Shown: positions 48,313 through 57,923, counted from the stretch's first letter. The stretch: DNA of 64,000 nucleotides from M3007 sp031425155 (GCA_031425155.1 JANPIV010000131.1:1-64000), one strand, 5' to 3'. Notes: generated from the letters alone by a model not told the origin. Made by a program: numbers and translations.

Positions 48313-51030
48313 ATGCATCACAGAGAATCGCATTTAGAAGAAATTGATTTAGAATCTTTCATTTCTACAAATATTTCATGCAATGGCGAATTTTTAGATT
48401 TATCCGGGCTAGGCTTGAATGAAATCCCGGAGGAAATACAGAAATATAAAGAAAATATTTCGTGGTTAGATTTGAGTGGCAATAATATTAATTCAATACC
48501 AGACTGGTTTTATACATTTGACGAATTAATTTTCATTAATTTAAGTAGTAATAAGATTTATGATTTACCGATTCGATTTTTTATGATGAGAAGTTTACTA
48601 CGGCTGGATTTAGATTATAACAATCTGTCTAATTTTAAATATTGGAGCGTTCCCAACTCTACCTTGGAAATATTAAATCTTGGCTATAACCAATTGAGGT
48701 CTGTACCTGAAAACATAAGAGAATTAACAGGACTGAGAAAATTGATTTTAAAAGGGAACCGCTTGTCTTCTATTCCTCAGTGGTTAAATGAATTACGCAA
48801 CTTACAATCTATTGACCTTAGTAAAAACAATCTAAGTACTTTTCCTAAATTTACCGAATTGGTTAAATTAGAAGGCATTGATTTAAGCAGCAATAGAATT
48901 ACAAAAATCCCAAGTCAGGTTGGCGCATTTATTGATTTAAAAAAATTAGGTTTAAGTAAAAATAATTTAAATTCACTTCCAGATGAAATTATTATGTTGC
49001 AAAAGTTAACGAAAATCAGCCTTTCCAACAACAACTTTATTCAAATTCCTGACCAACTGAAAGAATTGAAAAAATTAGAAGAGATTGACATCGGTAGTAA
49101 TAAATTAGAAATAATACCACCTTGGTTCAAGAGTTTGGAAAATTTAAAGTTTATTGACCTAAGGAGAAACTTATTAACTGACGTGCCTAAATGGCTATTT
49201 GAATTTAGAAAGGTAGAATATATTTTTACTGGACATAAAACTGTTAGAAACGAAAATGTTTTGAGTTTAACAGGGAATCCTCTGTTAATTCCACCATTTG
49301 AAATTATTGAACGAGGTAATGAAGCCGTTCTCCAATACTTTCAGGAATTAGAAAAAGCCAGAAAAACAGGTTCAACCATCCGCCTAGCCGAAGCCAAATG
49401 CCTCATCCTTGGCGAGGGCGGCGCAGGCAAAACTTCTCTCACCATAAAACTCTTGAACCGTAATGCTCCTCTCCCCGAAGAAAAGGACACCACGAAAGGC
49501 ATCAACGTCCATCTACATGACCTGACCCTCGCTGATGGCAGCGTGTTCCGACTGAATATCTGGGACTTTGGCGGACAGGAAATCTACCACGCTACCCACC
49601 AGTTTTTCCTCACCAAACGTTCGCTCTACCTCCTGCTGGATGATACCCGCAAGGATGAAAAAACGGTGAATGATCCGATCTTCAACTACTGGTTGCAAAT
49701 AGCAGAACTCTATGGTGGCGGAAGTCCACTGCTGATCGTACAAAACGAAAAAGGAGACCGTAGCAAAGAACTTGATCTGCGTGGGATGCAGGGACGTTTT
49801 GGTTTTGTCAAAGATGCCAAAGCGGTCAATCTACTCACCTGCCGAGGTTTGGATAAGGTGCAGGAAGCCATAGAGTTCTGGATAAAACAACTGCCGCATA
49901 TCGGCGAAGAACAACCAAAGGCCTGGCTGGATGTCCGCCGGGAATTGGAGCGGCTGGTGGCGGAGGATAAGCGTGATCATATTTCTTTGGAGGAATACTA
50001 CCGCATCTGTGCGCAACATACCGTACCGGAGCGAGAACGGGCGTTGTTTTTAAGTAGTTACCTGCATGATTTCGGGGCCTTTCTGCATTTTCAGGATCAT
50101 CCGCTGCTACGTAAGATATTGGTATTGAATAATCAATGGGCCACGGATGCGGTCTATAAAGTATTAGATAGCGAGGAAGTAAAACGCGCTTTTGGTCGCT
50201 TTACTCGGGGCGATCTGGCAAAGATATGGGCGGATGATTGCTATGCCGACCAGCACGAGGACCTGCTGGCCCTCATGGAAAAATTTGAACTCTGCTACAA
50301 ACTCCCGGACGAAAAAACGGAGACCTGGTTGGCTCCACAATTGCTTTCGGTTTTGCAACCGGAGTCACTTATCTGGAAAGAAGAGGATAATTTGCAAATC
50401 CGCTATGAATACGACTTCATGCCTAAGGGGTTACTCTCGCAGCATATTGTGCGGATGCACCGCTATGTGCGTCAACCAGACCTGGCTTGGAAAAGCGGCG
50501 TGGTGTTTGAGCGGGCAGGTTCGCAAGCACTGGTGATAGAGGCTTGGGGAAGTCGCAAAATCAGCCTTCGCGCCAGAGGAGCACAAGCGAAAGAACTGCT
50601 TACTTTACTCAGCGAGGATTTTGATAAGATACATGAACGGTTGGCTGGATTGAAAGTCAAAAAGATGATCCCTTGTAACTGTCATGTATGTGAGAAATCA
50701 AAAGAGCCACATTTTTATGAATATGAAGACTTAACTACACGAAAAGAAAAGGGGAAACTAACTATAGAGTGTAAAGTAAGTTATGAGGATGTAGGGGTAA
50801 TAAAATTATTAGATGGCATAATTGCTAAAAAAACTCTCGAACCGCGCCGACTATTAGAATTTGGACAAATAGAAGAAGCATTACGTCAATTACCTACAAG
50901 CGATGATGTTAGTTTGCTATTGAGCCAATTCACTGATGCCGAACGGGAATTTCAATACGGACGCATCACCCATAAAGAATTTGAAAGGGTCAAAAATCGG
51001 GTATTGGCAGCGGCAATGAAACTTATATAA
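48313..51030 (+). CDS. LRR-Roc-COR protein with zinc-ribbon and EAD11-like C-terminus
   Basis: Protein of 905 residues. The N-terminal 330 residues are about a dozen leucine-rich repeats (LDLSGNNINSIPDWF type). The Roc GTPase has the P-loop GEGGAGKTS at about 367, a TKG motif in KDTTKGINVHLHDL, and WDFGGQE at about 417. A COR domain (about 540-750) follows, then CNCHVCEKSKEPHFY (about 787). The last 50 residues (SLLLSQFTDAEREFQYGRITHKEFERVKNRVLAAAMKLI) resemble effector-associated domain EAD11. Such proteins are thought to act in conflict or immune signalling. Composition is mosaic: 17 of 60 bases G or C at 48901-48960, 40 of 60 at 49921-49980, 18 of 60 at 50761-50820. Confidence 0.85.
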   Translation: MHHRESHLEEIDLESFISTNISCNGEFLDLSGLGLNEIPEEIQKYKENISWLDLSGNNINSIPDWFYTFDELIFINLSSNKIYDLPIRFFMMRSLLRLDLDYNNLSNFKYWSVPNSTLEILNLGYNQLRSVPENIRELTGLRKLILKGNRLSSIPQWLNELRNLQSIDLSKNNLSTFPKFTELVKLEGIDLSSNRITKIPSQVGAFIDLKKLGLSKNNLNSLPDEIIMLQKLTKISLSNNNFIQIPDQLKELKKLEEIDIGSNKLEIIPPWFKSLENLKFIDLRRNLLTDVPKWLFEFRKVEYIFTGHKTVRNENVLSLTGNPLLIPPFEIIERGNEAVLQYFQELEKARKTGSTIRLAEAKCLILGEGGAGKTSLTIKLLNRNAPLPEEKDTTKGINVHLHDLTLADGSVFRLNIWDFGGQEIYHATHQFFLTKRSLYLLLDDTRKDEKTVNDPIFNYWLQIAELYGGGSPLLIVQNEKGDRSKELDLRGMQGRFGFVKDAKAVNLLTCRGLDKVQEAIEFWIKQLPHIGEEQPKAWLDVRRELERLVAEDKRDHISLEEYYRICAQHTVPERERALFLSSYLHDFGAFLHFQDHPLLRKILVLNNQWATDAVYKVLDSEEVKRAFGRFTRGDLAKIWADDCYADQHEDLLALMEKFELCYKLPDEKTETWLAPQLLSVLQPESLIWKEEDNLQIRYEYDFMPKGLLSQHIVRMHRYVRQPDLAWKSGVVFERAGSQALVIEAWGSRKISLRARGAQAKELLTLLSEDFDKIHERLAGLKVKKMIPCNCHVCEKSKEPHFYEYEDLTTRKEKGKLTIECKVSYEDVGVIKLLDGIIAKKTLEPRRLLEFGQIEEALRQLPTSDDVSLLLSQFTDAEREFQYGRITHKEFERVKNRVLAAAMKLI

Positions 51031-51073
51031 GTCATAATTTTTTACTATATTGTCCCGCTAAACCATACCCCCC

Positions 51074-52537
51074 ATGCGTATCCTCTTTCTCCTCCTCTTC
51101 GCCCCCCTCCTTTCCGCCCAAACCCTGCACTACGACATCGCCTTTGAAAAGGCCCAGACCGGCGGCAAACTGAAACTCGATATCACGCTCGATTTCTATC
51201 CTTCGCCCACAGGCACTACGCGGTTTGTGCTGCCCGACCAGATCAATTGGTCCAGTGGATTGACGGATTGCTATCGCAAATTCGAGGTAGCCGGAGCGAC
51301 GCATCGGCTGGAAGGCAACACGTTGCAGGTATTTACGGCGAAAGAGAAGAAGGGGCCATTGCAATTGCACTATGAACTGATCCAGAATTTCTCCGGGGAA
51401 CAAGTGACGGTGGAGACCTCGTGCAGCCCCATTTTGCTGGCCGATTATATCCACGTGCCGGGCGAATGCTTGTTCCTGGTGCCGCGCCATTATCATCTTT
51501 TTGATGTCGGTGTCAGTTGGAAAAACCTGCCCAAAGGCTGGCAAATCCAGAACAGTTTCGCGACCGGACAGACCGAACAACAGTTCCAATCGAGCAATAC
51601 CGACTGGCTGCGCACCAACTGGGTGGCGGGTGATTTTCGCATTTTGCGGGGCCAGGCGCATGGCAAACCCATTGCTTTTGCCATCCGAGGCAAGTGGGTA
51701 TTCGCCGATCAGACGCTGTTCGATATTGTGCAGAAAACCATTGAAAGTCAGCGTACTACGTGGGACGATTTCGATATTCCGTTCTACTCGGTCACGATGA
51801 TTCCCTTTGTGCTGCCCAAAGATCAGCGCATGGTAGGCCGCGCCCGCACCGGCCAATGTCTCGGCTACGGCGGCTATCAATCGTTCCTGGTTTTTGCCAG
51901 CGACGATTGCACGCTCGATCCGCTGATCAATCTTTTCAACCATGAAATGATGCACGACTGGATTGGGGGCAAACTCAACGTCGGACCCGGCAACGAAACC
52001 ATGGGGATGCGCTGGCTGGCCGAGGGTTTCACGGATTATTATGCCCTGCGCAACCGCTGGAAAGCAGGTTTTATTACAACGCTGGTTTTTTTAAAAGAAC
52101 TGAATACGGAGTTCTTCGCCGCGCACTACGCCGATCCCTGCGGGGAAATGCCCAATCTGGAAGTAGAAAAAAACTACTTCCGCAATGAAACCTGCGAAAA
52201 TGTGCCCTACCGCCGGGGTTGTATTCTGGCCTTTTATCTGGACGCGCGCATCCGAAAGCAGAGTGACAATCAGAAAACGCTACAAAATCTAATGTCCGAC
52301 CTGCTGGAATATACCTGGGGCACGGACCGGACGCTGACGGAACACTATGATTTCTTTGAAGAAACTTTGCAGGCGTATCTGGGCGACGATACGGCCGTTT
52401 TTCTGGAAGAATATGTGGATAATGGGAAACGTATTCCCATCTCGGCGTATATCCTGCCTGATTTTTTGACTATTAAGGCTTCGGCAGCGGGTGCGCCGGT
52501 GGTGGGGATTCTGGCAGAAGAGGAGTTTCGGAAATAG
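51074..52537 (+). CDS. Secreted M1-like zinc metallopeptidase
   Basis: Protein of 487 residues with a signal peptide (MRILFLLLFAPLLSAQ), an N-terminal beta domain, and a gluzincin active site: NHEMMHDWIGG with His at about 290 and 294, third ligand Glu in WLAEGFTDYYALRNRW (about 317). It lacks the GAMEN exopeptidase motif of classic M1 enzymes and is shorter, so it may belong to the M1/M61-like group common in Bacteroidota. It probably acts in the periplasm or outside the cell. It follows the Roc gene after 43 bases but has a different composition. Confidence 0.82.
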   Translation: MRILFLLLFAPLLSAQTLHYDIAFEKAQTGGKLKLDITLDFYPSPTGTTRFVLPDQINWSSGLTDCYRKFEVAGATHRLEGNTLQVFTAKEKKGPLQLHYELIQNFSGEQVTVETSCSPILLADYIHVPGECLFLVPRHYHLFDVGVSWKNLPKGWQIQNSFATGQTEQQFQSSNTDWLRTNWVAGDFRILRGQAHGKPIAFAIRGKWVFADQTLFDIVQKTIESQRTTWDDFDIPFYSVTMIPFVLPKDQRMVGRARTGQCLGYGGYQSFLVFASDDCTLDPLINLFNHEMMHDWIGGKLNVGPGNETMGMRWLAEGFTDYYALRNRWKAGFITTLVFLKELNTEFFAAHYADPCGEMPNLEVEKNYFRNETCENVPYRRGCILAFYLDARIRKQSDNQKTLQNLMSDLLEYTWGTDRTLTEHYDFFEETLQAYLGDDTAVFLEEYVDNGKRIPISAYILPDFLTIKASAAGAPVVGILAEEEFRK

Positions 52538-52722
52538 AAGAGGAGGGACAGGCAAGCCCCAGCCATAACCAAAATAAATATCTATCCAAAAAGACAAATT
52601 TTGCCATAATAGGCTTAAAATTTGCAGTCCCAATACTGGCTCCCCCCGCTTATTTTGTTTTCCATTGGCCCGTCTGCATATAGCAGCGGTGCTTATCCGT
52701 ATATACACCAAAACTGACTTTC

Positions 52723-55353
52723 ATGCGCACTATTTTTACCACCTTTCTCATCTTTGGCCTCGCCATTTTTTCGGCCTCCGCCCAAATCAATTACACTGCT
52801 AATCAGCAAGTTACGCCCTATAATGGTCCTTACCGGGCGGGCATCAACATGGGCTATTATCCAGGCTGGACCAACCAGAGCCTCGCTGATATAGCCGCAG
52901 GTAACCCCGGCCTGGGTATTCCCGGCATTGGTGCCAAAACCAATCGGGTGGGACTGCCGGAAATTGTGCTGGACTATTTTGGCTATGGCCTGCTGGAAGG
53001 TGATTTTCAGCACTATAAGAGCGTTGGTATGGACGAATTCACAGCCTTTACCAATGGGCCCACCTGGGCGCATCAGGAAAAAACGCAATATTGTCCGGGC
53101 CAGTGGTCCCCGTTGTTTGCCAATATGTACACCCCGATCTGGGACGGTGGCGCCAACGGTACGCCTTATAACGACACTAATTATTACGCCGTTTATTTAT
53201 ATAAAGTAGTCACCCAATACAAAGACGACGTGCGCTTCTGGGAGGTCTGGAACGAACCGGGTTTTGACTTCGCCAATCTGGGCTGGCGTGGCCCCGATTA
53301 TCCCGGCAACTGGTGGCTGGAAGGTCCGAAGCCTTGTGATTATATTTTGCGGGCACCGATTTACAGTTATATCCGGGCGCTGCACATCGCCTGGGAAGTG
53401 ATCAAAACGGTGGACCCCGATGCCTATGTCTGCATCAGCGGCGTGGGTTATTTGTCTTTTTTGAATGCCGTGCTGCGAAACACGGACAATCCCAACAACG
53501 GCGACATTTCCCCGGAATATCCCTTGCTGGGAGGAGCGTATTTTGACTGTGTGGCTATTCACTCCTATCCGCACTTCGATGGTTCTACGATGCGGCCCGA
53601 CCTCGGCTGGTTCAAGCGGCATTCCGATCAGGCCGCCGATGGGGTCACCAAAGTACTCAATGACTACCAGGGCATTCTGGATCAATACGGGTACGATGGG
53701 GTTACTTATCCGAAAAAAGAGTGGATTTGTACAGAGATCAATTCGCCGCGCAAAGCCTTCACCGGGGAGTTTTTTGCGGGCCACGATGCGCAGATCAATC
53801 ACATGATGAAAGCGCAGATGGTGGCTAAGATCAATCGCGTCCATCAGTTGAATTCTTTTCAGTTGATTGACCAGCAAACGGAAGAAGACGCGAGTTATGA
53901 GTTCCACCAGATGGGCATGTACCAGAAACTGGATAGTATGCCCGCTTATCAGCAGGAAGTGAACGACCTGGGCATCGCCATGAAAACCATGACCGACCTG
54001 GTGTTCGGGACACAATATGATCCAGTGCAAAGTGCGGCCATGAACCTGCCCGACGGCGTACGCGGATATGCCTGGAAACGACCCGATGGTACGTACCTCT
54101 ATAGCGTGTGGGCGCGTACGACCCAGGATTTGAGCGAAGAGGCCTCCGCCACCTACTCTTTTCCTGGTACTTTCAGTGCCCTCAACTGGAAGCGCTACGA
54201 CTGGGACTATGGTTATACGGGTGTTACTACGCTGGTGGCCGGACAAAACATACAACTGAACGCCCGCCCGGTATTTTTTGTGGTTAATAATACAGCACCA
54301 TTATGCAGAATACAATCCAGTATTACGGATATAAAATGCAGTAACCATAACACTTCCACCGACCCCAGCGATGACCTGTATAGTGTTACTTTATTAATAA
54401 CAGGCAGCAACACTTCGGGCAGCTGGAACGCTGTCGTCAATGGGCAGCAAATTAGCGGAACTATTGGGGTGCCAATTATTCTGGAGCCTCTACCGATTGC
54501 TGCCGGGAGCCTGACTTTTACAGTAGCAGATGCCAATAATGCGCAATGTACAACTACGGTCACACTGACCCCGCCTGCGCCCTGTTCAGGCAGCATCACC
54601 GCGCCTTGCGCTTCTCATTCCAGTTTTCCCTGGCACGATTGGATCGGCCGGGTCCAGGTGGGCAGTATAGACAACAATAGTGATAAAACAACCTACGCGG
54701 ATTTCACCAATTTATTCACTGATTTGCCACGGGGCACGCCCGTTAATATCGGCCTGACGACCAAATTCAGCTGGGAGACTTTTGAAGAGCACTGGAAGGT
54801 GTGGATTGATTATAACCACAACGGCGTGTTTGAAGAACCGACGGAAGTAGTTTTTTCCGGTGTACAGGCCAAACCGGCGAATGGTACCCCCACCGCTAAA
54901 ACCAACGGTACGTTTACCGTGCCCCTCAATGCTACGCCAGGTGCTGCCCGGATGCGGATCAGCATGACCCACCACGGAACGCCAACGCCTTGCGGCACCC
55001 TGGCTTCCGGTGAAGTGGAGGATTACACGGTGCATATTCAGCCGGGCATATTCAGCCGGGTGCAGGATCGGGAAAGTAGGCCAGTGCCGCAAAATCGGGA
55101 GCAAAAAAGCCTGTTTTTATACCCCAATCCGGCGAATGACTATGTCATGATTGACTTGCGCGACTACCAGCGTCAGGAGGGCCGTCTGCGGGTGTATAAT
55201 GCGCAGGGCCAACTGGTGACGGAAATGCCGCTGGCACTGGATCAGCCTGGCCTGTTGCCTTTGTCGTTGCTTGGCTATGCCAATGGATCGTATGTGGTGC
55301 AGGTGCAGGCCGATGGCAAGACGGCGGTGGGCAGAATGGAAGTGGCGCACTGA
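52723..55353 (+). CDS. Secreted clan GH-A glycoside hydrolase with GEVED and T9SS domains
   Basis: Protein of 876 residues. A signal peptide (to FSASAQ) precedes a TIM-barrel hydrolase of clan GH-A, with acid/base Glu in FWEVWNEPGF (about 178) and candidate nucleophile in KEWICTEINSPRKAF (about 338), similar in layout to GH39. An immunoglobulin-like segment follows, then a GEVED domain (HWKVWIDYNHNGVFE to ASGEVEDYTVHI) and a T9SS type A sorting domain (FLYPNPANDYVMIDLRD to the end). It would degrade a polysaccharide at the surface. I cannot name the substrate, and no SusCD pair is nearby. Confidence 0.83.
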   Translation: MRTIFTTFLIFGLAIFSASAQINYTANQQVTPYNGPYRAGINMGYYPGWTNQSLADIAAGNPGLGIPGIGAKTNRVGLPEIVLDYFGYGLLEGDFQHYKSVGMDEFTAFTNGPTWAHQEKTQYCPGQWSPLFANMYTPIWDGGANGTPYNDTNYYAVYLYKVVTQYKDDVRFWEVWNEPGFDFANLGWRGPDYPGNWWLEGPKPCDYILRAPIYSYIRALHIAWEVIKTVDPDAYVCISGVGYLSFLNAVLRNTDNPNNGDISPEYPLLGGAYFDCVAIHSYPHFDGSTMRPDLGWFKRHSDQAADGVTKVLNDYQGILDQYGYDGVTYPKKEWICTEINSPRKAFTGEFFAGHDAQINHMMKAQMVAKINRVHQLNSFQLIDQQTEEDASYEFHQMGMYQKLDSMPAYQQEVNDLGIAMKTMTDLVFGTQYDPVQSAAMNLPDGVRGYAWKRPDGTYLYSVWARTTQDLSEEASATYSFPGTFSALNWKRYDWDYGYTGVTTLVAGQNIQLNARPVFFVVNNTAPLCRIQSSITDIKCSNHNTSTDPSDDLYSVTLLITGSNTSGSWNAVVNGQQISGTIGVPIILEPLPIAAGSLTFTVADANNAQCTTTVTLTPPAPCSGSITAPCASHSSFPWHDWIGRVQVGSIDNNSDKTTYADFTNLFTDLPRGTPVNIGLTTKFSWETFEEHWKVWIDYNHNGVFEEPTEVVFSGVQAKPANGTPTAKTNGTFTVPLNATPGAARMRISMTHHGTPTPCGTLASGEVEDYTVHIQPGIFSRVQDRESRPVPQNREQKSLFLYPNPANDYVMIDLRDYQRQEGRLRVYNAQGQLVTEMPLALDQPGLLPLSLLGYANGSYVVQVQADGKTAVGRMEVAH

Positions 55354-55378
55354 TGTAATTACCCACCATTTTGCCTTT

Positions 55379-55476
55379 GATTGATGAATGCAGATTGATG
55401 AATGTTGATATTTGATGGCTCATGACGTGTTCTTTTACATCAAAAATCAACATTCATCAATCTTATATCATCAATC
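55379..55476. repeat. 98-bp palindromic element, copy 4
   Basis: GATTGATGAATGCAG opens it and TATATCATCAATC closes it, in the same orientation as copy 1. The loop ATGACGTGTTCTTTTACATC is almost identical to copy 1. It lies 25 bases after the glycoside hydrolase stop and 41 bases from the DUF4419 stop, between convergent genes. Confidence 0.85.
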
Positions 55477-55517
55477 GAAATTTTTCTACCAAAACGATCA
55501 TTTACAAAATATTCAAT

Positions 55518-56894
55518 CTATTTAACATGCTCCCGCACAAAAGCCGCATACACCTTTTGCGCGGTCTGCCCATGCAATCCTTTATCTAATATTCGCCAGC
55601 CAAATTCAGGCCGTAGTGCCAGTGTATTTTCCTCCTGCCGGACACCGATGCAACCGGCCAGAAATTCAATATCGTATTCCGTACCGTGGTCATTGAGCAG
55701 CACGTTGGCCTTGCTCAGGCTGTTCGGAAAACTGGAAACTTCCAGCGTAGGCAGCCCAAACTGCTCCGGTTCAATGATCTTGGACTCATAAGGCGTCCGG
55801 TTTCGTTGGGCAGCCGTTTTCTTCCGCCATTGTGCGTAGGCGGTTTCATTTGCCGCGAAGGCCTGTTCAAATAGTTGCACCGCATCGGGTTTGGTCAGCC
55901 AGGGATTGGGCTGGGCTTTTACGTAAGGAAAGAGCAGCAGCATCCAGCCGGTCAGGAAAGGTTGGCTGGAACAAATAATACTATACTCCCGTTTTTTGAC
56001 CATATTCTGCCAAAAACTGGTGTCCACTTGTCCCTGACTGGCCCGCGTAAATTCGTGTAGTACAGGTTGCAGCGGCTTAATCCACCAGTCCAGATCATAG
56101 CGGGCCAATTCCGCCGCGTGTTTTTCGATCAGTGCCCAATCCTCCGGCGACCCTTCGAGGGTGATCTCCGGGATGCCGCAGCTAAGTTGCATTTGATAGT
56201 CAAAATAAGGGTCCATCGCCCGCATCAGGGAGACGTTAAAGGCGGCTTTTTCGATCGTTCCCGTGGTGCTGAACTGCGGCAGGCAAGTGCTCGCCAGGCC
56301 GTTTTTGGTATGTTGAGCCACGCTGTCGCTAAATTCTGCAAAAGCATTTTCCCAGGGATTATCGGGATCGCCTTTCATCCAGGTTCGTTTGATCCTGATC
56401 TGCTGCGTACCCTGAAAATCTACAAAATGATGGCGCATTTTTTCCGGATTGGCTTCAATATGCGCCCCAAATCCCTGCAAAATCAGCAGCCAGATCATGT
56501 CGGGCGATAGTACCAGAGGCCGGTGATCGGCGTAGGCCTGCACCATCGCGTACGCCACGGCATTGTTGCTATACGTGGGCACCAGAACGCCCTCCCCTTT
56601 GGAAGCGGCTTCTAACCGGATATAGTGCGGCCAGTCGTTATTCGCCATCAGGGTATTTTTTTGTTCCTCCGTCAGCGTACTATCCCGATAAATATACTCC
56701 TGCCAGGCCTCCGCATTATGGTAAGCCAGCCCGCTGCTGTCTTCTACTACGGTTTTGAATGGTTCGGTTTCGAGTTTCTCCGTGGCTTTTTTGACTGAGC
56801 AAACCTGGAAACGATGGGTCTGAATTGGTTGGGCAAGTTGTGCGTACGCTGAGGCGCAAAACAGAAAGAGGACAAATAAAAACGATTGTTTCAT
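55518..56894 (-). CDS. Secreted DUF4419-family protein
   Basis: Protein of about 458 residues with a signal peptide (MKQSFLFVLFLFCASAYAQ). The DUF4419 signature appears as NNAVAYAMVQAYADHRPLVLSPDMIWLLILQGFGAHIEANPEKMRHHFVDFQG, followed by WENAFAEFSDSVAQHT and FDYQMQLSCGIPEITLEGSPEDW. The family is known from fungi and bacteria but its activity is unknown. The frame opens 15 codons earlier (56939), but the signal peptide supports the ATG ending at 56894. Confidence 0.82.
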   Translation of the reverse strand: MKQSFLFVLFLFCASAYAQLAQPIQTHRFQVCSVKKATEKLETEPFKTVVEDSSGLAYHNAEAWQEYIYRDSTLTEEQKNTLMANNDWPHYIRLEAASKGEGVLVPTYSNNAVAYAMVQAYADHRPLVLSPDMIWLLILQGFGAHIEANPEKMRHHFVDFQGTQQIRIKRTWMKGDPDNPWENAFAEFSDSVAQHTKNGLASTCLPQFSTTGTIEKAAFNVSLMRAMDPYFDYQMQLSCGIPEITLEGSPEDWALIEKHAAELARYDLDWWIKPLQPVLHEFTRASQGQVDTSFWQNMVKKREYSIICSSQPFLTGWMLLLFPYVKAQPNPWLTKPDAVQLFEQAFAANETAYAQWRKKTAAQRNRTPYESKIIEPEQFGLPTLEVSSFPNSLSKANVLLNDHGTEYDIEFLAGCIGVRQEENTLALRPEFGWRILDKGLHGQTAQKVYAAFVREHVK

Positions 56895-56996
56895 AAACAT
56901 TTGGGTGGAGTGCGTGAAGGTTTTTATGATAAAAAACAATTATCTCTTGCAAACATGATGCACGAACCAGTTATTGTGGCGTATTGTCTGATAAAA

Positions 56997-57028
56997 TTGC
57001 GCTGATTAAAACAGAGTTGGTAGATTTG
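56997..57028 (+). promoter_or_regulatory. Candidate promoter of the DUF1080 gene
   Basis: TTG at 56997-56999 and TAGATTTG at 57021-57028 with a 21-base spacer match the Bacteroidota housekeeping consensus. The ATG is 22 bases after the -7 element. Confidence 0.55.
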
Positions 57029-57050
57029 CCGAAACAAACATTCGTCTGCT

Positions 57051-57839
57051 ATGAAAATCTGTCTGCCTACCCTACCCCATTTTTTGAAAATCGGCCTGTT
57101 GCTGGCCATCATGGGCGTGACTTTGCCCGGAAATGCGCAAACCGGCGTGGGTGTAAAGCCCCCCAGAGGCGCAAACGTCCTGTTCGATGGCACCCGCCAA
57201 ACGCTCGATAAAAACTGGATCTACTGGGCCGGTCCGCGCCTGAAAGCCACTATGCCCATCAAATGGCAGATCGTAAAAGACCCGGTGGATGCGGGTCAGG
57301 CCGTCAATACCAACGACCCGGTGTCGGCGGGCGGACTGTATGGCTCGGCGGATATTGTGACCAAAAAGGCTTTCCGCGATTTCCGGTTGCACGTAGAGTT
57401 TTTGATCGCAAATAAAGGCGGCAATAGCGGCGTATATCTGCAAAACCGCTACGAAATCCAGGTGCTCGACGGCGACTCGACGGCCCACGGTATGGCGGCG
57501 GTGATCAACGAAAAAGCTGCCCCCTACTATCCATACAATGGCGTGGGCAAATGGAATGCCTATGATATCACCTTCCGGGCGGCCCGTTTCGAGCAGGGAA
57601 AAGGTACCGAACCGGCGATGGTCACGATCTATTTTAATGGCGTGAAAGTGCATCGTAATCAGCCCATTGCGCAGGTCTGGGGTGGCCCCAATTCAGGCAT
57701 AGACGGCGGCAACGACAATGGCAAAGGCATCACCGATGTGCCGGGTGGACTGAAACTGCAAGCCGAAGGCCACGATGTACTTTACCGGAATATCTGGATT
57801 AAGAAATTGAAGTTGAAAAAGGCCAATACTGATTTTTAA
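57051..57839 (+). CDS. Secreted DUF1080 (3-keto-disaccharide hydrolase-like) protein
   Basis: Protein of 262 residues with a signal peptide (MKICLPTLPHFLKIGLLLAIMGVTLPGNAQ) and a concanavalin-like DUF1080 domain: NVLFDGTRQTLDKNWIYW, YGSADIVTKKAFRDFRLHVEFLIANKGGNSGVYLQNRYEIQVLD, GKWNAYDITFRAARFE and GGLKLQAEGHDVLYRNIWIKKL. Family members bind or hydrolyse 3-keto-glycosides. It may act on sugars outside the cytoplasm. A tandem word array separates it from the next gene. Confidence 0.85.
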   Translation: MKICLPTLPHFLKIGLLLAIMGVTLPGNAQTGVGVKPPRGANVLFDGTRQTLDKNWIYWAGPRLKATMPIKWQIVKDPVDAGQAVNTNDPVSAGGLYGSADIVTKKAFRDFRLHVEFLIANKGGNSGVYLQNRYEIQVLDGDSTAHGMAAVINEKAAPYYPYNGVGKWNAYDITFRAARFEQGKGTEPAMVTIYFNGVKVHRNQPIAQVWGGPNSGIDGGNDNGKGITDVPGGLKLQAEGHDVLYRNIWIKKLKLKKANTDF

Positions 57840-57842
57840 TAC

Positions 57843-57909
57843 ATTGGCCACATTCCTACCCATTGACCACATTCTAAACATTGGCCACATTCCACACATT
57901 GACCACATT
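57843..57909. repeat. Tandem ATTGGCCACATT / ATTGACCACATT array
   Basis: The 12-base words occur at 57843, 57862, 57880 and 57898, alternating GGCC and GACC, with a period of 18-19 bases. The exact reverse complements of both words occur at 27327 and 27344, 30 kb away. The spacing near two helical turns would suit protein binding, but a mobile word is equally possible. Confidence 0.7.
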
Positions 57910-57923
57910 CATTTTATTTCGCC

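Noticed and set aside
57843..57909. CRISPR array from the four ATTGGCCACATT words
   Set aside because: The units are only 12 bases with 6-7-base spacers, far too short for a CRISPR array.
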